A stretch of 64,000 nt of DNA from Bugula neritina (Eukaryota; Bryozoa; Gymnolaemata; Cheilostomatida; Bugulidae): assembly GCA_964035545.1 (NCBI GenBank), contig OZ037768.1, positions 9,229,241-9,293,240 of the forward strand, in the 5' to 3' direction. The notes beneath the pieces were generated by a model. It did no database searches. It was given only the letters and a program-made list of their open reading frames with translations, and was not told the origin of the DNA. A program made the position numbers and the translations under genes. Shown here piece after piece: positions 21,501-36,500 of the stretch. Each line of letters opens with the position of its first letter. Position 1 is the stretch's first letter.

Positions 21501-24500
21501 ATAGACATAGAAGGATAGACATAGATGAATAGACATAGAAGGATAGACATAGAAGGATAGACATAGAAGGATAGACATAGATGAATAGACATAGAAGGAT
21601 AGACATAGATGAATAGACATAGCTGAGTAACTAAACACCAGCCTCGAGATATCTCTAGGGGGAGGAGTCGGCTCCCGAAGTGGCATCAGAGTAGGAGCTG
21701 TCTCGCCATCATCAACATCAGCCTCTACTTCAGAATCGCTGTCAGCAGGTAACTTCTCTATCACAACCTGCAGAGTTTTGGCATGAGGGTTTTCAGTGCA
21801 TGAGGTTGACAAGACTGATTACTTTTATATGCAAATCTTGGCAAATATCAACATAGAAAAAATATAAAAAAACATAAATTATAAACAATATAAAAGATAA
21901 TTATAAACTACATTTATAGATCAAATGTGAAAAAATACTAATAAAATATTCCTTAACACAGCTCAAGCAACTGTGAGCAAATTAGTGCGAGTGACACACT
22001 CACTTCCAATGAGCATCTAGACCATGCAGCATGGTAAGAGTGTTACCTTAGCATTGAGCACGTGTGGTAGATATTTGGTGTCCAGCTCTCTCACCACACA
22101 ACTAACATTAGGTGGTACGATGACTCTGCCAAGTTCATCTTCCGACTCATCTGATGAGTCATCCTCTGAGTCAGATGATGAGTCATACTCAGAGTCAGTA
22201 CTCAATGGAGTTCGGTCACGCGTTGTGATGAACGCATCTATAATATTTACCAACAACTTTGTTGAAACAAACAGCACAAAGACAGATCACAGTTTCACTA
22301 ACCTTTGTAGATTGAAAACATTTTTTTCCAAACTAATTGTTAGTCATTTTGAAAAAAAGGTTTCATTAATACATCAAACTCTAATAACGTGAACTAACAA
22401 TAGTTAACTGTAAATCTATACCACTCAATGGACAGATATTGGTTGACCTCACTAAACATGCATGCAAATGACAGTAGAATGTCAGTCACACACACAATGT
22501 GACCTGCAACTCAGGACCTAGCTCACCTAAGTTAGAGTACAAGTCGTCGTCTCGATCATAAAACTGGTTACTAAAACAGTATTTCCCAGGTATAAACTGG
22601 GGTTTGGTGTGTTTGTTCGATTCACTACATGTAGGAGATGGGGACGGTGTCATCAAACAATGTACATCTTCGTGACTCTCAGTCTAAAGTAAAAAGTAAA
22701 ACAATTAAATAGGTAACTGGACAATTTCAAGTAAAGATAAAATATAATAAATAATCAGAGGAAACATAATTCAATTGCATATCCATCAGTTGAACCTCTC
22801 AGATCATATCTTACATGTAATTTGGCTGGAAGTTCTACATCGATTTCTTCATCAGTAATCCCTTCTTTATCCATGGACTTTGAGTTAGTATTGCTATTAT
22901 CTACCAACATATTCTCGTCACCTGAAACAGCCGGTTTATCGACTGTCACAGACCTACTAACCGCTTCCTGGCCACCAGAATGGGTTGCAGTAGCTGTTGT
23001 CTGGCTTTTACTATCAGCACACTTTTCATCTCTTCCGGGAGGGGAACACATGGTGTCATCTAGACGTGCCTGCCGAGTCAGCTCTGGTGCCTTTGTTCTC
23101 CGGGGACTTGCAGTCGGTTCTGCGTGAGACGCGCTGTCCAAGCAGACAGCTGAGCCTGACCGTTGAGACGAAGCAGGCGCCACGTGACTCGGTCTGAGCA
23201 ACATTTCTGAAGGAGGGGGATCCACAGGAAGTCTGTCGGGCAGAGTCTGTGAGCGAACTGGTCTGGGTGTTCTGACAGGGGGGTCTTCCAGTACGGCAGA
23301 TGTACTGGAGCTTTCCGACCTCCTTCTAACCAGAGACTTTAGCAATGATTTTGTATCGTGAGAAACCGGCTACAACATACAACAAGGGCAGATTACAAGC
23401 AAGGAAACGTGCTCAACTCGAACATTCATATTCAATCACACTGCACTTTTGGCAAAAAAACACAAGACAAAAACTTGTAGTTTAAACAATGAAGCCATAA
23501 CTTAAGAAAAAGAGGTGATGGGTGGAAAGTGACATTAGCTTGCTAGTATTGACATACCGGGGAGGATATCTCGTATATAATACTCACCTTGATAGTCTGC
23601 TGCACGTCCTTAAAAGGATCGTCAATGTTGACATCAGTTGGTTCGTCAAAGGAGAAATCTGTGATGACAATCTTAGGGGGACTAAGCAGGGGATTAGTGG
23701 ATACAGCAGAGGGGGCGGGGTCGGTCATATCCTCCACATCTGTGCCGCTGGGTGTGTTGTCTATTGACGAGGCACTACTGTACGCCTGCAGAGATGCAGC
23801 AGACCCTGAGCTGGAGGGCCGGGAATATTCCAGTAAAACTGCTGCTTTTGCACAATCAGCACCTAGAGAAATGCTTCCAGAAGCTGCAGCCCCATTGTTT
23901 ATGTTGGAAGTATTTGCGTGACTGAACTTCAAATCAGCGTCCCCAGGGTGTGGCGCAATTGCCGATTGTTCTTTCGTGATTTCACTGTCTTTTGATTGGT
24001 TATTTTGCTTACATTCACTTGAGTGCACAGAATCTAAGTTTGATTCAATCAAGCTCCTATCAGGTTTGTCCGGATGCCGAGATGATAAACTATTGAGATG
24101 AAGCTGAGCGCCAGCTTCCTGTTCTAAAGATGGAGGATCTTCGAGTGACATCTTTCTGTCACCTTTTATCTCGGGAGATTCGGGCTTCTCAACATCTACA
24201 ATGTCCATCTTTTCGTGTTCCGGTGTTTCTGACATGTCCATTACATTTGAGGTAGGTGAAGTAGGTTTACTTTCCAGTGTAACTTTACTATCATCTTTTA
24301 CCTGCTGCCGCAGGTGTTTACTGAGTATTGATTGCATAACAGCTTGCACACCTTCAAAATATACACAAGATACAGAATATGCCACATGATAGAGAACAGC
24401 ATGACAAGAGAACACACATGCACTGTGTCAGCATAACTATCCTAACAAAAATTTGTTGGCATTGCACTCACTACACAAATATCAACTTGCATGCATTTAA

Positions 24501-27500
24501 ATAGCAACGCTAGTTTTTCATAAATAATCTAATAAATATTTGAGTTACTTAGAACACAGACTAATGCGGATAGGGAAAAATAACTAATAAAATATGAGAA
24601 TGCTAACTTTTACCCTCCCGAATGATTTTTTTCTCTTGTGGGGGAGATAGTAAGCAATGTCATGGCATTCACTTTTCTGGTATTCAAAACCAAGTACACT
24701 TTGCAAGTGTGACTTTGGAGCCAATGTATATATGCTCTTTCAAAGCAACAAAACTCGCTATTCCACAATGATGCAAAGCATACAAGTGACAAAGAACTGA
24801 CATCAACTGCTCAAACAATAGTACCTCCCATCTCATCAGCCTTTTCCTTGCTCATCCGGCCAATGACTTCTACGACTTCTTCGGCGACATCATTGTCGAC
24901 ATCTCGGAGTATGACCACTTCTCTTTCATCAAGAACCTCCTCGTCCTCAGCTGTCACCATGTCCAATATCTCAGCCACGTCGTCATCCAAGTTGCCACAC
25001 ACTTCCGGTGTAGATGACCCATAGAGTATAGAGGCCTTCCTACGTTCTGTCATACAATAACACCGCGTACATATTTTCATAAATTCTTTTACTCCATAAA
25101 ATATTATGTACAATATATTACAAATTACACTAACCTAATATTAGCCTACATGCGCATGCACATTTATAATGTATTGCTGGTATGGCATGTAACGTTGTAA
25201 AAATTAATAATCTAAAATGCCTTGCATACAGTTCGCCTGAACTCCGCAGAAAACTACTTAGTTAAAACTTTCCTTCTGGGAAAATACTTCAATTAAAGAG
25301 CAGTAAAATCGCATCAGTTTATCCGTTTACAACAGGTAATACCTTTTCTGCGTTTCCTCTGAGACCGGTGAGCTGCTTTGTTGAGGGCGGAAGCAATACC
25401 TGTAAGATTAGCCAGCTCCGTGTCTGATGAGTCATCCATTGCCAGCAACTGAATCAACAAGAACACAGTTCAACAGAAATAATAAACCTTTTTCATCCTG
25501 CTAAATGTTTGCTAGATGTGAACAGCATGCAAATAATAAAGTTAAACATATAAAGGTGCAGAACGAGACACACAGAATAAAGAAAAGGTGAAAACGGATA
25601 AGGTTACAACAGATAAGCAGAAATTCAACAACTACGAGGCATTATTGGGAATAACAAAAATCACATCTAAGGTTAGCTACTACGGCACTTCTATGTTGAC
25701 GAGGCGGACTTACGCCTGAATCGCCAAGTTTTCTCGGACTAACATATCCAAGGAGGCGCCTGGTGCGCTCACTTAAATTAGACAGCGACCTGACAGGCGC
25801 ACTGCAGCTCAGACCATGATTGGCTGACACAGAAGACACACCGGGCCAAGATCTACTTAAAGGGTGAGAGAGCATGCAATCAGTCACCTGTTGATCATAG
25901 TCCACGGAGGCAGCATTCTTTAGTATATCTGTAAACAGCAAGCGATAAACACTGTATGAAAACATTTGAGCAGAAAGCAATACTACACCAATAAACTTTA
26001 ACTTCAAACTATGACATAGTTTGAATTCATTTGTCTAAGAATAGAGTTCACAAAACAGTGGTGAGTGGTGACCGAACCCTTCTGCAGAAAAAAGTATATT
26101 ACTTCTAATTCTGATAAAGTTAATACACTCCCAATCATAATTAATTTTATAGCACATGTACCTAACTCTGTATACACTGAATCAAGTAAAAGTGAATGCA
26201 AATAAAGTCTGTCAAAATGTATTTATATCAAATTAAAAACTATAAAATTAAATTTGTATTTAGATATGATATTGCATCAGAAGGGCCATCAAGTAAAAGG
26301 AATTTTGACAGCTTTGTAAAAGAATGTAGAGAATTTTAAGTTCAGCATAAGAATCAGAAGTTGAATAGAATGACAGTCACTCACCAAACTTGTGTGGAGG
26401 AAACACATCGGGATATCTAGTAGATAGAAACTCTGGAGGGGTGTAACCAGGTAGGTGGGGGTCGTGACAAATAGTTACGTCTGAGATGGTAAGGGTTACG
26501 GGATTCTCCGGCTTAGTATCCACCATAACTACCTTACAGGTGTACACACTTCTTTGGTAGGGTGTCTTGGTGCTCCAGTAAACTCTTGTTACACTACAAT
26601 CACACATGAGTGAAATGTATATAACACCACAGCACATATTCTGTTGATAATGCATGCAGTTTACAACTAGATGAACCTTTAGTTAACAGCTACTTACCAA
26701 AAATCAATTGGAACCAGTAGATTTAGATAGTCAGATTCTGGTATAACATAGCCTAGATTCTCAACTGTGAGTGAGCCAGCTAGTATAGTGATCTCAGAAG
26801 GCTTGAAACCTTTTTGCCAGGGCTTTTTTATCTTTGCGTGAGCAAAGTCTACAGTTACAGCTCGAGTCACAGCAAATCTGTTTTTGTCCACCACCTATCT
26901 CGAGAATAATCAGCAGGTGAGTGGTAACACAATGTACAGTATCTTGATACTATCAATTATATTGTTTGAAGTTTCATCACATTTTACACGACAGCAGTTG
27001 TTTTATCTTATGACAGAAAGTTTGGCCCTTTATAACCAATAGTTTAATAGGAACTTCGCGGTAAGTTGTACCGTAAACATTTTAGCACAGCAGTTACAGA
27101 TTTATATTTTATTGACCTTTAATGTGTCCAACCTGCTAATAAAGTCAGGGAACACCAACTAAGGGTTTACAGGCAAATTTTTTATAGAATTAGTAGGTCT
27201 GTGATTGAGAAGTGACACTTACATCACCCAAAGCCGAATCAGTACAGTTGGCGCAGAAGACTTGTTGGTCAACCATGAACACACAGTCAGCCCTCCTGGC
27301 ACACATAAAGTGGAAGTTGGAGAGACAGCCTTTGGCACAGCATCCGACTGTTGCACCACGAAGAGCACACATGTTACACTCCTGGAATCACAGAGCAACA
27401 CACTGAGTTTACCCATGAAATAGCTACACTTGGTGGGTATTGAAAATACTGAGGAATAACTACAGTCACTGTCCACAGTACAAATGCTTTTACAGAAACT

Positions 27501-30500
27501 AGATATATGTAAACAATTGGGTTTGCAGTTCCTTTTAAACAATTAAAAGTGTCCAGTACTTTTCATTGCCCAACAATAACAGCGTGTTATTTTCTGTATA
27601 TTTATACAATCTTATTAGTACAATATTGAAATGACTCATCAGTAACAACTTTCCCATTCAACGACTAACCAGCATTCTCCCTCTAGATATGGCAGCATGC
27701 ACTTTCTGTAGAGTACCGTCTACCTCCTCGTACACTTCTGCTGACCATATCGCACAGTTTATATGCACCCAGTCATCAGCTCCGCAGTAAATGAGACGGC
27801 CAGAATCCTAGCAGCATATCAAGTCTTATATATCAACATAAACACGCGTAATGATATCAACTAGCTATTAGACCAACAAGACTTACATTAGGAGCATCAT
27901 CCCCATTACGAGAACACAGCTGGCATCTTCTAACATCCAACATGGAGCCTGAGAAAGCCTGAGAATCTATTGCTGGAACCATTTGGGCAGGAGTGGTAAC
28001 CACAGCGTCTTCAATGCCTAAATATAAAAATTTGCACATATGCTCACACTATTGCAAGTATTTATAGCCTTAATAGTAATTTAACTCCTAAATTAAGTTT
28101 AAAATTGAAATTTTATTTGAATTATAAGTTTATACCTGTATCAGTCTGTATGGCAAATGGAATGACTACATTGCGTAAAGACTCTGGAGGTATGGTGAGT
28201 TTGTACGGTGACGGCTGAATAATGCTTGTGGTCTGGTAATCAGGTTTCCGGAGCCAAAGAGCATATGCATGCTCAACGCTAGGAGGCAGTCGTGCTAGCT
28301 CAAGCATGCCTCTATATAATGGAAAAGTACAAATTATTATCAATTAAAATTAAATTATTGTAACGGTCCTTACAAGCATGTAAAGAAATGCCAATAAGTT
28401 AATAATTCAATACGACTTTTTATTTATTGTCATATTAAACTGTGTTAAGAGATTTATTTTAAATTATTTAAAAAATATGTTAAATGCACACACGGATATA
28501 ACTGCTCAAATGTTAGGCAAAATAAGCTGAAAATGCAAAACTGGTGGTTCACTTGAACTCACAGTTTGATTGAATAACAATGTTTATAGCGAACTTATAT
28601 GTGCAAAGCAAGCGAATAATAAAAAGGTGCTTACAAATGCAATAAACAGCTACTGTATGCAAATTTCAACTATGAAATATGCACCAATACTAAAAATACT
28701 AAAATATTAAAGACAATAATTCCGCCTGTGAAACATCATATTATCAGCAAGGTCATTAGATGGCAGTATTTTAGTTTTAATCCAATACCCAACAAAACAT
28801 ACAACACTAAAACGTGAACTCGAAATCTGGAACGAGCACATCTAACGTATTCAAGAAGCGCACATACTTGGGTAGACTAAGATTATACTCCCACAGGCCA
28901 GATTTGTGTACTTCACACCAAGGAAACAGCTGCTTGACTTCCTGTTCAAACAATTTCTTTACTGCGACAATCTGCTTGTGAACCTTACTGCTTTGGTAGT
29001 GGCTCCTTGTCAATGCCCCTTGTATCACCCTCACCACGTCATCAATGAACTCATTCTAGAAACCATCAACAGGGTGAAGGTCAGTTTATATTCAAATATT
29101 CCGGTAAAAAGCAAGGCCGTCGAACCTTGACATCTCAAAATTGAAGTTGTGATGAAGAATACATGAGTTAGTGGCGATTTAATATGAATACCTTTTTTCT
29201 GGCAGAAGTTTGTGCATTCAATAGGATTAGTAGAATGCTTAGAGGTTAGACTTTGGAGCAAGTTTTGTTAGAAATGTGATAATAAATAGATATTAACCTG
29301 CTCAGCTAATAAGAGTAGACCCACTCATTTTTGAAAGTACAAAACAAGGCGCGTTTTTGCATAAACATATCAATGTAGACCAGCCTTAAACTAAAAGGTA
29401 AGGGAACCACTACATATTTGTATATACCAAAAGTGGCAACAGAAAGAAACCATTGGAGGTTGCAACTATACATGTAAGTACTTCACAGAAACTTGGTGCA
29501 AAGAAAAATTTAATAAAATTAGTAAAAACACGAAAGAAAGATACATACCACTGAATTATATTTGTTTATGTTCTGCTGTATGGATACTATATCAAGTGGA
29601 TGACCACCAGCTTTTAAACTTTCAAATGTGACTTGTGGTGTTTCAAACTCAACGTCCTTGAACCTGATGTTGAGGTCAGCCGGGTCCATGTTGTATGTCA
29701 AATCATCCTGGGTAAATTAGGCATTCACTTTGAGGTTATTGCCAATAAGCAAAACTCAAAACTTTTGTAAATACAATTTTAGAAGCATTGACACATTGAG
29801 TTATAACCAGCGTAGAAACAATATTGAGTAGGACAATGCTGAATATAAGCATAAGTTGGTACTTTCCACATCAAAGAATCAACTTGCGAGTGCTTAAAAC
29901 AATCTAATAACTATCTTGAGCTCAGCATAATGTGGAAATGTAAAAACCAATAGCATAAACTATAACTTTTTATTTACGTTAGATTATTTACGAATTTATA
30001 ACATTTGGTTCTGATGTAGGCAGTTTGCAACAGAAAGTAGAAGAAACCTGCGAGTATAACATACAGGAAGTAGAAGAAACCTGCAAGTATAACATACAGG
30101 AAGTAGAAGAAACCTGCAAGTATAACATACAGGAAGTAGTAGAAACCTGTGAGTATAACATATAGGAAGTAGAAGAAACCTGCGAGTATAACATACAGGA
30201 AGTAGAAGAAACCTGCGAGTATAACATACAGGAAGTAGAAGAAACCTGCAAGTATAACATACAGGAAGTAGAAGAAACCTGCGAGTATAACATACAGGAA
30301 GTAGAAGAAACCTGTGAGTATAACATACAGGAAGTAGCAGAAACCTGTGAGCATAACATACAGGAAGAAGAAACCTGTGAGTATAACGTACAGGAAGTAG
30401 AAGAAACCTGCGAGTATAACATACAGGAAGTAGAAGAAACCTACGAGTATAACATACAGGAAGTAGAAGAAACCTGCAGGTATAACATACAGTAAGTAGA

Positions 30501-33500
30501 AGAAACCTGTGAGTATAACATACAGGAAGTAGAAGAAACCTGCGAGTATAACATACAGGAAGTAGAAGAAACCTGTGAGTATAACGTACAGGAGGTAGAA
30601 GAAACCTGCGAGTATAACATACAGGAAGTAGAAGAAACCTACGAGTATAACATACAGGAAGTAGAAGAAACCTGTGAGCATAACATACAGGAAGTAGAAG
30701 AAACCTGCGAGTATAGCATACAGGAAGTAGAAGAAACCTGCGAGTATAACATACAGGAAGTAGAAGAAACCTGCGAGTATAACATACAGGAAGTAGAAGA
30801 AACCTGCAAGTATAACATACAGGAAGTAGAAGAAACCTGCGAGTATAGCATACAGGAAGTAGAAGAAACCTGCGAGTATAGCATACAGGAAGTAGAAGAA
30901 ACCTGTGAGTATAACATACAGGAAGTAGCAGAAACCTGTGAGCATAACATACAGGAAGAAGAAACCTGTGAGTATAACGTACAGGAAGTAGAAGAAACCT
31001 GCGAGTATAACATACAGGAAGTAGAAGAAACCTGTGAGTATAGCATACAGGAAGTAGAAGAAACCTGTAAGTATAACATACAGGAAGTAGAAGAAACCTG
31101 TGAGTATAATATACAGGAAGTAGAAGAAACCTGCGAGTATAACGTACAGGAAGTAGAAGAAACCTGCGAGTATAACGTACCGGCAGAGACGAGATGCTCA
31201 CATCCAGTACATCACTATTAGAGTTGCCTTTATCTGGTTGAGATTGTGGCTCTACAAAATGGTAAACAGGAAAAACTGACGTTAGATTATATACAAGTGC
31301 ACACAACTCTGACAATATAACGAGGAGCTGAATACCAGCAGCAGAATTATGTTCCCATGTAAACTCTAACAAATAAAGTACTGCAAATCATGACATCTAA
31401 ACTATTTACCAGTTACTTTGTCTTTGGACTTTCTTTCTCTGGTTGACCTCTGAAGGCTGACCTTTGGCGTGCTCTCCTGTGTGTTCTTAGGCTTCTTCCC
31501 TTCTTTACCAGATCTTTTGGAAGTTACTATAAACACCATTAGTAGAACTCTCAGAATTCATTTGGTGCACAAACACAGATGTATCAAGTATACGTATACA
31601 TATATGTATTGCATATACTATTAGTTAAAAGAAAACTGTCACCCTGAGTATCAACAATATAGCTAATCAACTGAGTAATGAGGGCAAAAACTAACTTGGA
31701 GTTGTGTTCTCAGGACTCTGTAACTGACGCATAGACTTTCTAACTGAGGTGTCGGGTTCACGCGACGATTTGGGTGTAGATTTTGAACTCTCGCGCTTTA
31801 CTGACTTGACGGGCGATACAGAACATTCTTTATTAGTAGCTTTTTGACTGGCATTACGGGAACGCACGGAATGGGTCGACGTCTCGTTAGAGGATGGGCC
31901 GTCACTCTCAGCAGTTTGGACGGAGGACACTAAAAAATTAGCAGAAATTAGTTTTTATTTTTCAAAATCTTCATCCATGTCATAGCACTAAAAAATAAAA
32001 ATGAACGGTAAATTAGAATTTTTGACAATTTCACTTCAATATAGGCTAAATAATTTATTATAGTGGCTGTGATATAATTAAAATACCTTTAGAAGAAGCT
32101 ACGATATTTGCAAAAGCTTCTTCCACTGTCAACTTCCTCTCACTTTGAACCTCTTCATTTGCTTTGACTGGAACTTGAGGTTTTGCTGGTGAAAGGCTGC
32201 GCCTACGTTTCTTTTCACGATCCAATAGATCTAAAACATAAGCATAATATAATGGTATGAAACTAGTTTGAACATAATAAACACTTGCAGTGCAATACTG
32301 ATTTCAAAACTAGTAGCAGTGATAATTAATTATAACCACCTTCTTCATGCTCATCGTAGAAAGCTTTCAACTCTCCTTCGTCAATCTTAGCCAGTGGTTG
32401 CGTAAATTTCTTATCCAAGAGTGAGGTACATATAATAGAAAACCCTTTAGTCCGTTGAGTTTCTAAAGCTATAAGCCAATCCGGTCTGGCAGTGAGAGGT
32501 CTGTTAGCTTTGATTATGCATGTCCTACACTCGTACTGGGATTCGTCATCACCAACGTATCCAATCAGCTCATACAAGTCATCTGAAACATGTCAGACAT
32601 GTGGGTACGCCTCTATGGTAAAGTCACTGTTACATCTTAATCGTTCCGTGAGACAGAGGCTAGATTGTGTTGAGCACAACTATTAGAAATACAGTGATGA
32701 CACAGTTTGACCTACCGGGAAGGTTTTCGCACTTGGAGTGAGTCCAGGACTCACACGTAGAACAGCCAATCATCTTACAGTCCCAGTCATCATCAGAGTA
32801 GCAGAGGTTGCAGATGGGACAAAAGTTACCTGTATAGGTTTCATAACAATAAATGAATTGTACATTGTGTAACAGAGCAATAGTCCACTCCTGTGTATGC
32901 TTAATTATAAAAACTATTAATATTCTTTTGTTACAAATATCGCAAAACTCCAAACTCATACAAGAAAACTGATCTCAACACTTTCAATCTTAGCAGATAA
33001 ACAAAATATGTTTTAGCAGATAATCACATACTTGCAGCGATGAAGTTCATCAAGCATGAAGTAGACTGCAGAATAACTTACCTTTGAGTTTGAGATTCTC
33101 ACATGAAGCACAGAGAGAGAAGTCACTGTTCCAGTGATCATCTGGACCACCTGGAGTTGTGGCACCACAACTAGTACACTTGACACAGCTGTTACAGACC
33201 TACAAGTGATGCAACTGCCCATTATTACCTACAAACTACACTTGATAATAAACATATCTGTACAACACCAAATCAACTAGCTCACGAGTGGCTCAAAGAC
33301 TAGAGAAATATTAGCATAAAAAAGGTTTTAAGACACTCCTCTAACATAAGTTGGACATCAACAACAAGAGGCAACAAGACACAAAGCAAGTAAACTGATG
33401 CCATGCATTACACTGCTCTAATTCCACAAAAACTGCTCTAATTTTACACACAAAAAAACATTGCAACACAATAAGTGGTCCGTCTTTAAAACATGAAGAC

Positions 33501-36500
33501 AATATAAATGCAATTAATTCGTAATCTACATGACCTTTGGGACATGAGTCATACAGCACATTGGAGAGTGCAATATTAGGACACAACATAAAACAAAATG
33601 TGAAAACATCCATAGCTAAGAGACTGATGTTAAGAATGCATACTGTAACAAACATAGCAAAGAAATAATTGGTTAGGAAAACAACAAGTAATGGTGGTCT
33701 TCAGGTATTCATACCTGACGAGAATATGTAACCCGGTTTTTCTAAAAGACAGGCAAGTCACTGAGCTAATACATGTATATATCTACTACATATGTATATA
33801 CACCTCAACTCAAAGCATCAAGCATAAAGCTGATGAAGAAAAAATGCCTTTATAGATGGCTGACAATACGTGAATAGATCTAAGAGAGGTGTGCTATGAT
33901 GGTTTATAACACATAAATATACAGTAGCCCTAAAAATTTTGAACTAACACAAAAAAAGTATTAAATAAGATTATGAAGTATTTTAATAACTAGTGAGTTG
34001 ATGATGTCCTGAAATATCAAGTAAAAGTAATAAATTTTAAAAATACTATCTCATAATCCGAGACACAATGATTTCATGGGTTGCTGAAGAAGTCATCCGA
34101 AAGAGTAAGTCGGAGTCTATTAGGTGGTTGAACATATAAAATTTACAACTAGAAACAAATTATAAAATGGCCGTCAGGTATTATAGCGGAGTACTAACCC
34201 AAATTCCAGCTGAAGTTGGTACTCTAGTATAGCCTTCCCCTAAGCACCCGGCATGGTAAGTTTTAGTACATCTTTCGCAAGTGAGCAAGTCATCCAACTT
34301 TCCACAGACTTGACAGAACCTGCAATTCCTGCACAGCCAGTCTTTGCTGTCAGAAGAGGGCTTGGGCCTGTCTCTCTCTTCCAGACAGAAGTTGTGGAAA
34401 GGCTCACAGCACACAGAGCAGTACGTCAGCTGGAAGATAGTGAGTTAGGGCACAGATTAACGTGAGTCAAGTGACAAAAGAAGAACGGAAATGCATAAAA
34501 AAACATTTATTAAACACACTTCTCGGAATAACTGACAAGTTATCTGTTTGTATACGATGATAAAGGCAGACATATTTCAACAACATTTTCAATAAACAAT
34601 CTAAATATTCAAATGTAGCCCTTTACTACTTTAAACAGCATCCACTCTACCTGGTGTTGGCCTCCGCTGCCACAGAGATAACACAAGACTCTGATGGACT
34701 GTGGTGAAGAGGTTACTATGGCAACGCCTTGCTGCCACACTTTATCTATATCATAAGTATCCTAAAACAAAACAAGAATCGAATGCATGTGGTGAACCAA
34801 TGAGACTGAATGCATAAGGAGGGTAGTGACACTAGACTAAGGACTTACAATAAAGTCAGCCATCAGACGGTGATAAGACTCTATGAGTGAGAAACCAGGA
34901 TTCTGATCAGTGATTACAGTTCCGTCAGCCGTCATGAGAGACTCCTCTATAGAGAGTTCATCTGAAGGCAGCTACAAGATAAACACAACACTATAGTAGT
35001 GTGTGGGCTTATATTCACACTTAACACAGTCTCACTTTCAGCTACTTGTCCCAGATTCCAACCTTAATGAGCATACATATATCTGCTTGCAATTGAATTA
35101 CATTGTCACAAAATTGATCAAAGTGAAACAGAAACTAAAAATATAATTGGATATAATGCTGTTGGTGGGTCAGCAAACAAACAAGTCACTTTTGAACTAA
35201 TGTTTGAAATGTTTATAAGAAGCGAAAAAGAGGAACGACAAACTTTCATCCTACATTTTTCATTTTGAAAAAAATTATTGAGCCAACAACAAACTAAGCA
35301 CTAAGAGCCAAATAGTAAGTTCATAAGACATAAGAGAGTAATAACTAAGAAATACAGGTAGAGCATCAATACATATACTTACAGGTGGTAGCAGAGATCC
35401 CTTCTTCCTAGTTGATACTCGAATCAATTCACTAAGAGGTTTATTGGTTAAGTCTTTTTCTATGAGAATATCATGGGGACCTGCTGTGAATTCATGTTCC
35501 TGGGTGCCCAGGCTATCCTGCGTAGCCACACTCTCGTCTCCAACAGATGATGCCGAATCCAGGAACCTCTTTGGCTTTTTGTGATGTCGTTTCCCAGAAA
35601 CAATGATTTCAGGGCTTACAGAACGCTTTCTTTTAACGGGCTCTCGGTAGTCATACGTCATCTTATAAATGCACCTCCTCTTTCTATGGATTGAATATGA
35701 ACCAGAACGATAATTATATACCCACAACACCCTGACCACCAAGACATGTTTACACCAAGAAATTAAAACAATAGAGTATTAAAACATATAGGTGTGGTCA
35801 ATGAACTAAGCTAGTAACTTATGATTGCTGGCTGCAAGAACGAATGAGATTTGGACACCTATTCGATTTGACTAAGATTTCATTTCCACCAGGTATATTA
35901 GTGCCTATGCTGGCAACACATATTGAACTTACATACAACACTGCTTCATCTTCCCCGGTCCGCCATATTTTCTCATGTCTTTACAATAATTGCACTTCAT
36001 GCAGTTGACAGCCTTGCACCCCTCACAGTTTCCGCAGCGAGGACGGCGGGCCCCTTTGCTGCTCGTCTTTTGCGAAGAGTCGGAAGACAAGAATTTTGTT
36101 TTGATTGACATTTTCTTCTTCTTTTGTTTGGGCTTCCAGTGGCCTACATCGTCATCGTCAACTTCCATATCAGCATCAGACCTGCAGTTACAGGACCTCA
36201 CGATAAGAATAGAGCTATCATGAAGACCTGTCATTAATTAGGAGCTAGGTTATTATTAGACTACTTGGAGGCAGCTATACATGAAGAGATTGCGACCTAT
36301 TCGGTATGTAAAATGTGCATGTACTTCTGCTGTAGCAGTGCCCACACTTACAGTTAGAAGAGAGCCGTTTCATGTAATAAATAAACTTGAATAAACACGC
36401 ACAAGCCAATAGTCATCAAGTACGTTTAAAACCAACCAATTGAATGCTTGTTTTGCATTTTTGCTCCTTTCTATCTCCTCGTCACTGTAACCTTCCAACA

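Noticed and set aside
22024-22392. Plus-strand Ser/Asp-rich open frame
   Set aside because: It is the antisense shadow of the acidic KMT2 exon 22237-22047.
28812-28867. Open extension of the bromodomain exon past 28868
   Set aside because: It contains no alignment to KMT2A, and CCAA|GTATGT at 28868 is a stronger donor that restores [11 protein letters not shown] directly after the bromodomain with the right phase.
30031-31180. CRISPR array
   Set aside because: The repeats are contiguous with no unique spacers, in a eukaryotic intron.
29974-31372. Long minus-strand open frames of 458, 323, 146 and 144 residues
   Set aside because: They are the three frames of the stop-free 33-bp array. Only the 71-nt KMT2 exon at 31251-31181 is supported as coding.
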